From the NCBI RefSeq assembly GCF_002115805.1, contig NZ_JFKC01000004.1, positions 1-64,000 on the forward strand: 64,000 bases of DNA, in the 5' to 3' direction. Origin of the DNA: Marivita geojedonensis. GTDB taxonomy: Bacteria > Pseudomonadota > Alphaproteobacteria > Rhodobacterales > Rhodobacteraceae. A program made the translations under genes and the position numbers. The notes below the pieces were generated by a model, which was given only the letters and a program-made list of their open reading frames with translations, made no database searches and was not told the DNA's origin. Shown here piece after piece: positions 16,401-24,824 of this stretch (position 1 is the stretch's first letter; the number at the start of each line of letters is the position of its first letter).

Positions 16401-17110
16401 AAGTGCAGGGCGGAAAGGCGATTTATGGAGCGAGCGTCGGGATTCTCATGCTCGAAGCGCGGTTCCCCCGCATCCCCGGCGACATGGGCAACGCGGCAAG
16501 CTGGGACTTTCCGGTTCATTACAAGATCGTCCGGGGCGCGTCGCCGGACAGGGTGGTGCGCCGGAACGCCGAAGGCCTATTGCCGGACTTCATCGCCGCC
16601 GCGCAGGAACTGGTTGCGGACGGGGTGGACGGGATCACGACCAACTGCGGCTTTCTTTCGATCTTTCAGCACGACATTGCCAAGGCGGTCGGCGTTCCGG
16701 TTGCCACCTCGTCGCTGATGCAGACGGCGATGGTGAACGCGCTTCTGCCACCCGGCAAACGGGCCGGGATCCTGACGATCTCGGCCAGCACCCTGACACC
16801 TGCGCATCTGGAGGCGGCCGGGGTTCCGCCGGGTACGCCGATCGGCACCACGGAAGGCGGGCGCGAATTCACACGCGCCATTCTGGGGAACGAATTGGAA
16901 CTGGATGTCGCCGCGGCAGAAGCCGACAATGTGGAGGCGGCACGGCAGCTTGTGTCCGACAATCCCGATATCGGTGCCTTGGTGCTGGAATGCACCAACA
17001 TGGGGCCTTATGCGCAGGCGATCCGCGAGACGACGGGTCTGCCTGTCTTTTCCATTCCGAACTTCGTGTCGTGGTTTCAGGCGGGACTGGCCCCCAAGCG
17101 GTACGGATAG
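16397..17110 (+). CDS. Aspartate/glutamate racemase family protein
   Basis: A 237-residue Asp/Glu racemase-superfamily protein. Both active-site cysteines are visible: Cys84 in TTNCGF and Cys199 in LECTNM, as needed for two-base proton transfer. Hydantoin racemase and maleate isomerase belong to the same fold. ATGA overlaps the LysR stop, so it is made with that regulator. It faces a DadA-like dehydrogenase and TRAP operon, which suggests it interconverts enantiomers of the imported amino-acid-like compound. Confidence 0.9.
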   Translation: MKVQGGKAIYGASVGILMLEARFPRIPGDMGNAASWDFPVHYKIVRGASPDRVVRRNAEGLLPDFIAAAQELVADGVDGITTNCGFLSIFQHDIAKAVGVPVATSSLMQTAMVNALLPPGKRAGILTISASTLTPAHLEAAGVPPGTPIGTTEGGREFTRAILGNELELDVAAAEADNVEAARQLVSDNPDIGALVLECTNMGPYAQAIRETTGLPVFSIPNFVSWFQAGLAPKRYG

Positions 17111-17217
17111 GTCAGTCTGGCCAGAACAGAGCAGGGCAGCCGCGCGGTTGCAGTGACGACGGCTGTTTCCCCAGATCCCGTTTTCAGATGGTATGGCGCA
17201 AGCCGGGCCGTTGGGCT

Positions 17218-18051
17218 TCAGGCAATCTCGACCACATGACTTGGCTCGTTCTTAATGCCATCGGCTGCGTTCACGTGCTGCGGTGATGCGCTGACACCTT
17301 CTGGCCACGTGACAAGCAAGATCGCGCACCCCTTCACCCGGTTGCTGCGAATGATTTCGGGCAGCGAACGAACGCTTGCCGAAAGATGCCTTTCGTTTCG
17401 CTTGGAGACGTCAACACAAATCTCTACCGGGCTTTCGGGAGGCAGACCGCTTTCCATCAGGTCTTTGGACAGGCGATCCGCCTGGCGGACAGACATGTAA
17501 AACGCCGTCGTGGTGCCCGGACCGGAGAGCCGAGTGCTGTCGGGGAAAGGATCGTCGGCGCAACCGGTCCCGGTGGCGAGAACCAGCGTGTTGGCGACAC
17601 CGCGCTCTGTAAGACTTTTGCCCAGAGACGCGCCTGCGGCCGAGGCGGCCGTCACACCGGGCACAAGTTCGATGGGGATGCCCGCCGCGCGGGCAGCGTC
17701 GAGCTCCTCTGTGGCGCGCCCGAAAATGCCCGGGTCGCCGGACTTCAACCTCACCACGCGCCGCCCCTTCAGGGCTTCGGCAACGATTGCACGGTTGATC
17801 CGGTCCTGCGGCCAACTGTGCGCGCCGACATGCTTGCCGACAAAGACCGTCTCTGCTCCGGCGCGGACGAGGTCGAGAACGTCCGGGTCAACAAGGCGGT
17901 CGTAAAAGACGATGTCGGCTTCCTGCAGGCGGTTGACGGCGCGCAACGTCAACAGATCGCGCGCGCCGGGACCTGCGCCGACAAGGGCGATCTGTCCAAC
18001 CCGTGCCTTTTCGCAGGACTCCGGTTGAGGAAAGATTGGGAAGGCTGTCAT
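17218..18051 (-). CDS. cobA: Uroporphyrinogen-III C-methyltransferase
   Basis: A 277-residue single-domain SUMT. The SAM-binding GAGPGARDLLTLRA motif (about 25-38), the YDRLV segment, SGDPGIFGR and VPGVTAA are all present. It adds two methyl groups to uroporphyrinogen III to form precorrin-2, the precursor of siroheme, the cofactor of assimilatory nitrite reductase. That explains its position as the last gene of the nitrate assimilation operon. It lacks the CysG oxidase/chelatase domain. The N-terminus starting MTAFPIF is slightly extended. Confidence 0.95.
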   Translation of the reverse strand: MTAFPIFPQPESCEKARVGQIALVGAGPGARDLLTLRAVNRLQEADIVFYDRLVDPDVLDLVRAGAETVFVGKHVGAHSWPQDRINRAIVAEALKGRRVVRLKSGDPGIFGRATEELDAARAAGIPIELVPGVTAASAAGASLGKSLTERGVANTLVLATGTGCADDPFPDSTRLSGPGTTTAFYMSVRQADRLSKDLMESGLPPESPVEICVDVSKRNERHLSASVRSLPEIIRSNRVKGCAILLVTWPEGVSASPQHVNAADGIKNEPSHVVEIA

Positions 18052-18064
18052 GAGAACGCTCCTG

Positions 18065-19015
18065 TCATGCCGCGTGCGGAGGAATCCGCTCTGCCCAGAG
18101 GGTTTCTGCCACGCGTGCGCTGTCGGCTACGCCCAGCGTATCGAGCGCCAGAGCGGCGGTCCCGGTGACGATCGCGGTTTGGAAATGGTCTTGAGGGGCA
18201 GGAAAACTGCCGTCGCCGGGGCTTTGGGCATCGTCATCTGCGAGGCGCCGGGTTTCGTCGCACAATGCCGGTACCGTCTCTTCCCAGGGCGCACCATTGC
18301 GGAGACCGAAACCTGCGATCTCTTTTGCGGGATGCCGTTCGAATTCGCCACCGCCGCCCTTGATCACCGACAGGCTCTCCCAACCAAGTTGAGTTGCCGC
18401 GTCTGCCTGTAGCAGTCGGTACGACGGATGGAACACGCCCTGGACGCTGGCGCGTGCCCGGGCGGGGTTGAGCATCCGGCAGATGGTGTTGATGCACGAG
18501 CGCAGGCCCAGCACATCGCGCAGCCTGAGCAGGTCAAAGAGCCGGGGATGCCATTGCTCCAACGGCAGGTAGGCAATGCGATCTTGCGCCAGCAGTCGGG
18601 ACAGCGTGGCGGGGGTATCCGCGATGCCGATCCCCGCATCCGTGAGGCCGTTGCGAACCGCCGCGTCAGGGCCGTTGAAGCCGTGCAATAGAACCGTATG
18701 TCCAGCCTCCGCGACGAGTTTTGCCGAGAGCAGAAACCAGGGGTGCCCGCGTGTGCGGCCGGCTGCATAGCTGGGCCAGTCCAGATCGACCTGCGGGAGA
18801 TCCGGTCCCCACTCCTGAGCGGCCTGTGCGAACCCCGCGATTTCCTCAGCTGTTTCGCCTTTCATGCGCAGGAGCATCAGCAAGGCACCGATTGCCGCGG
18901 GCTCGGCCCCTTCGGAAAGCATGGACCGCATGGCATCCCGGGCTTCGTCTCTTGTCAAAGAGCGCGACCGCCCCGGACCCCGGCCGAGTGTTCTGACATG
19001 TGCGGCGAGGGTCAT
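18065..19015 (-). CDS. Glycosyl transferase/TrpD2 (YbiB-like) family protein
   Basis: A 316-residue protein related to anthranilate phosphoribosyltransferase, of the YbiB/TrpD2 type. The helical N-terminal domain (about 1-75) carries the SLTRDEARDAM and GAEPAAIGALLMLLRMKGET blocks. The catalytic domain lacks a clear GTGGD phosphoribosyl motif, as usual for YbiB, a nucleic-acid-binding homologue in E. coli. In alphaproteobacteria this gene is often found with nitrate assimilation genes. Its start overlaps the nasA stop by 4 nt. Its role there is not established. Confidence 0.85.
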   Translation of the reverse strand: MTLAAHVRTLGRGPGRSRSLTRDEARDAMRSMLSEGAEPAAIGALLMLLRMKGETAEEIAGFAQAAQEWGPDLPQVDLDWPSYAAGRTRGHPWFLLSAKLVAEAGHTVLLHGFNGPDAAVRNGLTDAGIGIADTPATLSRLLAQDRIAYLPLEQWHPRLFDLLRLRDVLGLRSCINTICRMLNPARARASVQGVFHPSYRLLQADAATQLGWESLSVIKGGGGEFERHPAKEIAGFGLRNGAPWEETVPALCDETRRLADDDAQSPGDGSFPAPQDHFQTAIVTGTAALALDTLGVADSARVAETLWAERIPPHAA

Positions 19016-21642
19016 TCCGCTGCCTCGCGGGTCCGCGCGGCGTGCAGGAGGTCACTGATCTCGGGGCGGCATGATCCGCAATTGGTTCCGGCTCCGAGCG
19101 CTTCGCCAATGGCATCGACAGTGATGAGGCCTTTGGTCTCGATCGCGTCGAGGATCGTATTGATGCCCACACCGAAGCACGCGCAAAGGACAGGACCGGG
19201 GTTGGGCAAATCGGCGCGGGACCGGCCCGACAAAGGGTCCACCGCTTTGCGACCCGGAAGAGATTGCAGGTAGTCGCGCATAACGGCGACAGGTGACGGT
19301 GACGCGAAGAGTGCGCCCGTCAACACGCCGTCCTCGTGCAATGCGACCCGCGCGATGCCTCTGCCTGCGTCAATGACTGAAGCAACTTTCGCGGACCGGG
19401 ACCCGAACAGGCGCTGCGCTTCGGCTTCCCAATCCGGCACCGGGGCCGACCCTGCCAATTCGGCACGGTATCCCTGCTCTGTCCGGCTTAGAGCCCAGTA
19501 ATCGGACTGGGGTGACATGGGAGCTCGGGACACGGCAAACCCGTACCATGCCGCCGCGAACCGGGTGACCGACACGACGCCTGCCTTGCTTTCGGGTTGC
19601 CCTGAAACGGGATCGGTCACCGGAGCAACGAGCGCATCGATCCGCGCGGATGGGGCCGTTTCGCCTGTCCAATGGATGGGTGCAAAGACGTTGCCCTGCT
19701 GGACGGAGTCGGTGATCCGTGCCCGCAGAATGGACGATCCGATTGGGCTTGTGACGCGCACAAGGTCTGCAGCACTCAAACCAAGCGCGGTCGCGTCCGC
19801 CGGGTGAATGTCGAGAAATGGCTCAGACAGATGGGCGGAAAGGCGGGGGCTCAGCGAGGTGCGCGTCATGGTATGCCACTGATCGCGCAGCCGCCCGGTG
19901 TTCAGCCTGAATGGAAACCGGGGCTCGGTTCTGGCGGCAGGTGGTTTGAACCGTACGGGAATGAACCGGGCTTTCCCGTCAGGGTGGAAAAAGGCACCGT
20001 CACCGAAAAACCGGCCGCCCTCGCGGGTGCTGGTGACCGGCCAGCGCCGGGGCTCCATGTCGTCGTAGTGGGTGTCCGAGATATTCGACAGCCCGGACAC
20101 ATCGAAATCCCGTCCGAGTTGAGCAGCAACCTTTGACAGTGCCGCATATTCGCGGAAGATCTCGGCGGGTGACGCGTAGTCGAAGGCGGAGGTAAACCCC
20201 ATGCGCCGTGCGACCTCGGCCAGAATGTCCCAATCCGGGCGCGCCTGACCCGGAGCGTCGATCACTTTGCGCTGGCGGCTTATTGTTCTGTCGGAATTGG
20301 TGACGGTGCCATCCTTTTCCGCCCATGCGGTTGCGGGCAGCAGGACGTCAGCCAAACGTGCCGTGTCCGTGGCGCCGGTGATGTCGCTGACAACCGTGAA
20401 CGGGCAGGCCGCGATCGCGTCGCGCACCGCGTCTGCGTCCGGCATCGACACGGCCGGGTTGGTGTGGATGATCCACAGTGCCTTGATCCGCCCGTCGCCG
20501 ACCGCCTGAAACATGTCGACGGCTTTCAGGCCGGGTGCTTCCGGTATGGCAGGGGCGTCCCAGAACTGACGCACGGCGGCGCGGTGATCGGAGTTTTCAA
20601 GATCGAGATGGCAGGCCAGCATGTTGGCGAGTCCGCCCACCTCGCGTCCGCCCATCGCATTCGGCTGACCGGTGACCGACAAAGGCCCGCAACCCGGCGT
20701 ACCGATCCGCCCCGTGGCGAGATGACAGTTCAGAATGGCGTTGACCTTGTCGGACCCGGAGGACGATTGGTTCACGCCCTGGCTGTAGATCGTGACGACC
20801 TTTTCGGTCGCGATCCAGAGCCTGCAGAACTCGCTGATTTGTCTGTCGTTCAGTCCTGTTACGGACGCCTGTTCGTTGCGCGCGGCATCCAGCGCACTGT
20901 CAAAGCCGTTGGTGTGCGCAACGAAGCCCGGATCAACCGCGCCGCTTTCGTAGATTTCGGAAAGCAGGCGGTTGAACAGCGCGACGTCGCTGCCGGGCTG
21001 CAATGCCAGATGCAGATCCGCGTCATTGCAGCTTGCCGTGCGCCGCGGATCGATCACGACGATCTTCGTTCCGCGCGATTTCCGGGCCGCGAGGACGCGT
21101 TGGTACAGAACCGGATGGCACCAGGCCAGGTTCGATCCCACCAAAACCACCAGATCCGCCTCATCGAGGTCTTCGTACGTTCCGGGTACGGTGTCGGTTC
21201 CGAAAGCGCGTTTGTGACCGGCGACCGAAGAGGCCATGCAAAGCCGCGAATTGGTATCGATATTGGCAGAGCCGATGAAGCCTTTCATGAGCTTGTTGGC
21301 GATGTAGTAGTCTTCGGTCAGAAGCTGCCCGGACACGTAGAACGCCACGCTGTCGGGTCCATGGCGCGCAATCGTGTCGGAAAACCGGTCTGCGACCAGT
21401 TGCAGCGCGTCGTCCCAGGAGCTCTGTTCTCCATCTACGACTGGGGACAGAAACCGATGGTCAAGACCCACGGTCTCGCCCAGGGCGGATCCCTTGGAAC
21501 ACAGCCGCCCGTGATTGGCCGGATGCTCCGGGTCACCGCGCACCGCAATCCCGCCTTCGCCATCCGGGCGCAGCAGCACGCCGCACCCGACCCCGCAGTA
21601 GGGGCAGGTCGAGCGGATTTCGGGCAGACCGGAGCCGTCCAT
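19012..21642 (-). CDS. nasA: Assimilatory nitrate reductase catalytic subunit
   Basis: An 876-residue cytoplasmic molybdoenzyme. An N-terminal [4Fe-4S] cluster is bound by Cys13, Cys16, Cys20 and Cys48, followed by the bis-MGD domains with the NSRLCMASS block that carries the Mo-ligand cysteine. An MGD-binding C-terminal domain comes next, and finally a BFD-like [2Fe-2S] module (CACFGV...GTNCGSC) over the last ~60 residues. It reduces nitrate to nitrite. Its start abuts the nirD stop by one base. The gene is full length, in contrast with the deleted nitrite reductase and transporter genes just upstream. Confidence 0.97.
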   Translation of the reverse strand: MDGSGLPEIRSTCPYCGVGCGVLLRPDGEGGIAVRGDPEHPANHGRLCSKGSALGETVGLDHRFLSPVVDGEQSSWDDALQLVADRFSDTIARHGPDSVAFYVSGQLLTEDYYIANKLMKGFIGSANIDTNSRLCMASSVAGHKRAFGTDTVPGTYEDLDEADLVVLVGSNLAWCHPVLYQRVLAARKSRGTKIVVIDPRRTASCNDADLHLALQPGSDVALFNRLLSEIYESGAVDPGFVAHTNGFDSALDAARNEQASVTGLNDRQISEFCRLWIATEKVVTIYSQGVNQSSSGSDKVNAILNCHLATGRIGTPGCGPLSVTGQPNAMGGREVGGLANMLACHLDLENSDHRAAVRQFWDAPAIPEAPGLKAVDMFQAVGDGRIKALWIIHTNPAVSMPDADAVRDAIAACPFTVVSDITGATDTARLADVLLPATAWAEKDGTVTNSDRTISRQRKVIDAPGQARPDWDILAEVARRMGFTSAFDYASPAEIFREYAALSKVAAQLGRDFDVSGLSNISDTHYDDMEPRRWPVTSTREGGRFFGDGAFFHPDGKARFIPVRFKPPAARTEPRFPFRLNTGRLRDQWHTMTRTSLSPRLSAHLSEPFLDIHPADATALGLSAADLVRVTSPIGSSILRARITDSVQQGNVFAPIHWTGETAPSARIDALVAPVTDPVSGQPESKAGVVSVTRFAAAWYGFAVSRAPMSPQSDYWALSRTEQGYRAELAGSAPVPDWEAEAQRLFGSRSAKVASVIDAGRGIARVALHEDGVLTGALFASPSPVAVMRDYLQSLPGRKAVDPLSGRSRADLPNPGPVLCACFGVGINTILDAIETKGLITVDAIGEALGAGTNCGSCRPEISDLLHAARTREAAE

Positions 21643-21974
21643 TACGCAGCGCTCCTCTGTCCGACCGCGTCGCCGTCGATCAGGATGCGGTCGCCGTCCA
21701 GACGCACCGGATAGGTCTCGATGCGCCCTTCATCCGCGCCCTGCGCCTCGCCGGTGTTCAGATCGAACACCCAGTTGTGCAGCGGACAGGTGACTTTCTG
21801 TCCGTGGACGATGCCTTCGACCAAGGGGCCTTGCTTGTGCGGACAGCTGTTTGAAGCGGCAAAGACCTCGGTCTCGGCGGTGCGGAAAACGGCAATGCAG
21901 CCAACCTGCGTTTTGAGAAGCCGCGCCCCGCGAACGGGCACGTCGTCGATATGGCCAATGTCGATCCAGCTCAT
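21642..21974 (-). CDS. nirD: Nitrite reductase small subunit (Rieske [2Fe-2S] protein)
   Basis: A 110-residue protein with a Rieske-type cluster motif: Cys44-x-His46 in CPHKQGPL and Cys63-x2-His66 in CPLHNW. NirD partners the large subunit NirB in NADH-dependent siroheme nitrite reductase. ATG 21974 was chosen because AAGGA lies about 8 nt upstream; an in-frame ATG at 21989 overlaps the preceding stop (ATGA) and is an alternative. The cognate large subunit here survives only as a C-terminal fragment fused to an ABC ATPase N-terminus, so NirD may have no functional partner. Confidence 0.95.
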   Translation of the reverse strand: MSWIDIGHIDDVPVRGARLLKTQVGCIAVFRTAETEVFAASNSCPHKQGPLVEGIVHGQKVTCPLHNWVFDLNTGEAQGADEGRIETYPVRLDGDRILIDGDAVGQRSAA

Positions 21975-21985
21975 GGACGTGTCCT

Positions 21986-22816
21986 TCATTCTGCGGCCAA
22001 GGGGGTGAGGTCTGCCAGCGGCGCATAGTTCTGCGCTTTGTCTCTGGCGTGTTCGGCCCAAGGGTCTTTGCGGTAGATGCTTTGCGAGACTTCGAACCGC
22101 TCAACGAGCGCGCGGCGGTTTTCCACGTCGTCCACCACAACCTCTTTCACCCAGTCGAGCCCGACCTTGCCCACCCACTTGTAAATGCGGTCAAGATACT
22201 TGGCGTTCTCGCGATAGGCCTGGGTCACGGCGACGATGACCTCGATGCACTCTTCCTCGGTTGGCACCTGGCACAGAAGCTCTGTTTCCTTCACGTCCAT
22301 GCCCGCAGCACCCGCGATGCCGATCTGGTAACCGCTGTCGACGCAGATGACTCCGATATCCTTGCAGGTCGCCTCGGCGCAGTTGCGCGGACAGCCGGAC
22401 ACGCCCAGCTTGACCTTGTGCGGTGTCCAAGAGCCCCACAGGATCTTTTCGAGCTTGATGCCGAGCCCTGTGCTGTTCTGCGTGCCAAAGCGGCAATGGT
22501 CGGTTCCGACGCAGGTCTTTACCGTGCGCAGGCCCTTGGAATAGGCATGGCCCGAAACCAGCCCGGCCTTGTTCAGATCGGACCAGATATGGGGCAGGTC
22601 GGTGACGGGGGCGCCCTTGAAGGTGACGTCACCGCTTGTTGGCGTATCGAGACCGGCCATCAGATTGATCAGCGTGGTTTTGCCGGTGCCGGAGAAGCCG
22701 AGGAGCACGAGGAACTCGCCCTCTTGGACATCAAGATCGATGTTCTTGAGCACATGCGTCTGGTTGGTGCCGACGCCATAGCTTTTCGAAACGTTTTTGA
22801 AGGACAGGAAGCTCAT
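21986..22816 (-). pseudogene. NrtD-NirB chimera: nitrate ABC ATPase N-terminus fused to nitrite reductase C-terminus
   Basis: An open 276-codon frame that joins two unrelated genes. Residues 1 to ~70 are the start of an NrtD/SsuB-type ABC ATPase with a good Walker A (GFSGTGKTT, 40-48) and the SGDVTF strand, but no Q-loop, signature or Walker B. From about residue 73 (DLPHIW) it is the C-terminal part of NirB, with siroheme/[4Fe-4S] cysteines 102, 108, 142 and 146 and the usual C-terminal tail. The FAD/NADH domains of NirB and most of NrtD are missing. The frame is perfectly kept across the joint, with no stop or frameshift. Neither parent activity can be intact. It fits an in-frame deletion or a collapsed assembly. 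Confidence 0.9.
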
Positions 22817-22822
22817 CTCGGA

Positions 22823-23905
22823 TCACCGGTTGTTTGAGAAGGTGAAGAGCGACTGCAGGGCGTACATCACACGATCCAGCAGGAAGCCGATGATGCCGAT
22901 GGTCAGAACCGCAACCATGATTTTGGCGAGCGACGAGGACGACCCGTTCTGGAACTCGTCCCAGACGAACTTGCCGAGGCCCGGGTTCTGCGCGAGCATT
23001 TCCGCCGCGATCAGCACCATCCAGCCGACGCCCAACGAGAGGCGGAGACCGGTGAAGATGAGCGGAAGGGCAGACGGTAGCACCAGCTTGGTGATCTTCG
23101 TCCAGGTGTTCATCTTGAGCACCTTGGAGACGTTGATCAGGTCCTTGTCGATCGACGCCACACCCAGCGCGGTGTTGATGAGGGTCGGCCAGAGCGAGCA
23201 GAGCGTCACCGTCACCGCCGAGATCACGAAGCTTTTCGGCAGGAGGCCACCTTCAGTTGCGGCAAGCGCCGAAACGACCATGGTCACGATCGGCAGCCAT
23301 GCCAGCGGTGAGACTGGTTTGAAAATCTGGATAAGCGGGTTCAGTGCGGCGTTGGCGGTCGGGGACAGGCCAGCGGCAATGCCCAACGGCACGGCGACAA
23401 CTGTCGCGATCAGGAAGCCGAAGAACACGGTCTTGATCGATGTCCAGATCTGTTCGTAGAAGCTCGGTGCGCCGGTATAGGCGACGGTCTTGACCTCGTC
23501 GGCGCGGCCCGCGTCGATGAGCTTCTGGTTGCGCTGCGCCACCATCGCTTCGAACTTTTCACGCTTTGCCGCCTTGGCTTGCGCGTCTTCGTGCAGGTTG
23601 ACAGCTTCATCCCAGACCTGCGCTGGGCCGGGTACGGCACCGAGGGACGTTTGCACCTTGGGTGCCAAGGTCGCCCAGAGCATCAGGAACGCACAGATGG
23701 CAAGGATCGGGACGATCAGCAGACGCCAGATCTCTTTGATCTGCGCTTGCGGGTTGTCACCTGCAACGGCCTTCAGGACTGGGGTCACCCAACTCAGACC
23801 CAGAACCTGGAACCATTTGTCGGCAGCGTTGATGCGGGTGAACAGACGTGCGCGCCGGGCTTCGCGGTCTGCTGTGTCTGAGAAATTCGGATCGACGGTT
23901 GTCAT
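22823..23905 (-). CDS. nrtB: Nitrate/nitrite ABC transporter permease
   Basis: A 360-residue inner-membrane permease of the NrtB/SsuC type. It has an N-terminal cytoplasmic segment, a first transmembrane helix near residue 65, and a charged insert. The transmembrane core carries the EAA-like loop (KVLKMNTWTKITKLVLPSALP, split here as KVLKMNTWTK and LPSALP). The gene looks complete. It would work with a periplasmic NrtA and an ATPase NrtD. NrtA is reduced to a C-terminal remnant upstream and NrtD to an N-terminal fragment downstream, so the transporter is probably not functional as sequenced. Confidence 0.93.
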   Translation of the reverse strand: MTTVDPNFSDTADREARRARLFTRINAADKWFQVLGLSWVTPVLKAVAGDNPQAQIKEIWRLLIVPILAICAFLMLWATLAPKVQTSLGAVPGPAQVWDEAVNLHEDAQAKAAKREKFEAMVAQRNQKLIDAGRADEVKTVAYTGAPSFYEQIWTSIKTVFFGFLIATVVAVPLGIAAGLSPTANAALNPLIQIFKPVSPLAWLPIVTMVVSALAATEGGLLPKSFVISAVTVTLCSLWPTLINTALGVASIDKDLINVSKVLKMNTWTKITKLVLPSALPLIFTGLRLSLGVGWMVLIAAEMLAQNPGLGKFVWDEFQNGSSSSLAKIMVAVLTIGIIGFLLDRVMYALQSLFTFSNNR

Positions 23906-23936
23906 GGGATCGGGTCCTTTGTGGGAGAGGCGTACG

Positions 23937-23993
23937 GCGCTCCTCGCTCCCGAGGGAGCTCTTCTCGAAGACGGCCAAGAGCCGGAGGAGCGC
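23937..23993 (-). promoter_or_regulatory. Intercistronic stem-loop between nrtA remnant and nrtB
   Basis: A perfect 9-bp outer stem, GCGCTCCTC with GAGGAGCGC, encloses further pairing (GAGCTC, AAGAG/CTCTT). No U-run follows. It is the kind of structure found after binding-protein genes in ABC operons, and its survival shows that only the nrtA coding part was lost. Confidence 0.65.
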
Positions 23994-24003
23994 GCTGTGT
24001 CTG

Positions 24004-24093
24004 TTAGCCCTGGATTTCGTTTCCAACGACGATTTGCTCACCCTTCAGGCCGATCGGCAGGCTTTCGAGGTAGGCAACCGGAAGTCTGACCGT
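24004..24093 (-). pseudogene. nrtA C-terminal remnant
   Basis: About 30 codons, ending with TAA at 24004-24006, read PVAYLESLPIGLKGEQIV, which matches the conserved C-terminus of NrtA/NasF nitrate-binding proteins (PVAYLES...). There is no start codon or ribosome binding site, and the frame runs directly into the 3' end of nasT in a different frame. The rest of the ~430-residue periplasmic protein is absent from the window. Position before the intercistronic hairpin and nrtB is exactly where nrtA belongs. Confidence 0.75.
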
Positions 24094-24094
24094 C

Positions 24095-24679
24095 TCATCC
24101 CAGGAGCCCCGACGCCGTAACGAGCGCTTCGGCCACGTCAGCGACACGCCGGCCCTGATCCATCGCCGTTTTGCGCAAGAGCGCATATGCCGCGTCCTCG
24201 TCGATCCCTTTTGCTTTCATCAAAAGGCCCTTGGCGCGGTCGATCACCTTGCGTTCTTCCAGCGCCCGGCGGGTTTCGGCCAGTTCGTTGCGCATCTGGC
24301 GCACCATGCTGAACCGCGCGATTGCGGTGTCCATGACGGGTTTGATCCGTTCCGCGGACAATCCGTCAACGACATAGGCCGACACGCCCGCTTCGATTGC
24401 GGTCTGCGCCAGCCCGCCAGCTGCACCGGAAACGAACATGGCGACCGGACGTTCCAGCGGACCGGAGGCGAGGGTCAGTTCTTCAAGCATGTCGCGTGTC
24501 GGATGGTCGATGTCGATCAACACGATATCGGGCGCATACTCTGCGATCTTTCGTGCCAACCCGCTGGTGTTGCCGACGACATGCACATTGCAGTCGGCGC
24601 CGTTCCTCAGCGCATCCACGATCGCAATTGCGCGATCACGATCCTCTTCGACCACAACAACAGTGAGCTGGTTTGCCAT
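24095..24679 (-). CDS. nasT: ANTAR-domain nitrate response antiterminator NasT
   Basis: A 194-residue protein with an N-terminal pseudo-receiver domain (about 5-120, LIDIDHP around 54-60) and a C-terminal ANTAR RNA-binding domain (about 130-185, with RRALEERKVIDRAKGLLM split across helix 1). NasT proteins bind hairpins in the nitrate operon leader and allow read-through when nitrate is sensed by NasS. It is the first gene of the operon. Its stop lies at the deletion joint with nrtA, so the last few residues may not be native. A nasS gene is not present in the window. Confidence 0.92.
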   Translation of the reverse strand: MANQLTVVVVEEDRDRAIAIVDALRNGADCNVHVVGNTSGLARKIAEYAPDIVLIDIDHPTRDMLEELTLASGPLERPVAMFVSGAAGGLAQTAIEAGVSAYVVDGLSAERIKPVMDTAIARFSMVRQMRNELAETRRALEERKVIDRAKGLLMKAKGIDEDAAYALLRKTAMDQGRRVADVAEALVTASGLLG

Positions 24680-24824
24680 GGCTCACGTTTGGATATCTGA
24701 AATCCGGATAACAACCTGAAAACGGGTCACGAAACAGCAACGCGCTGCGGAGGTCGCAAAAAGCGCAGGTGTGTGCTCAAATCTTGTGCATTGCGCGTTC
24801 GGCGTCGGGCATCCTGGCCTGTCT

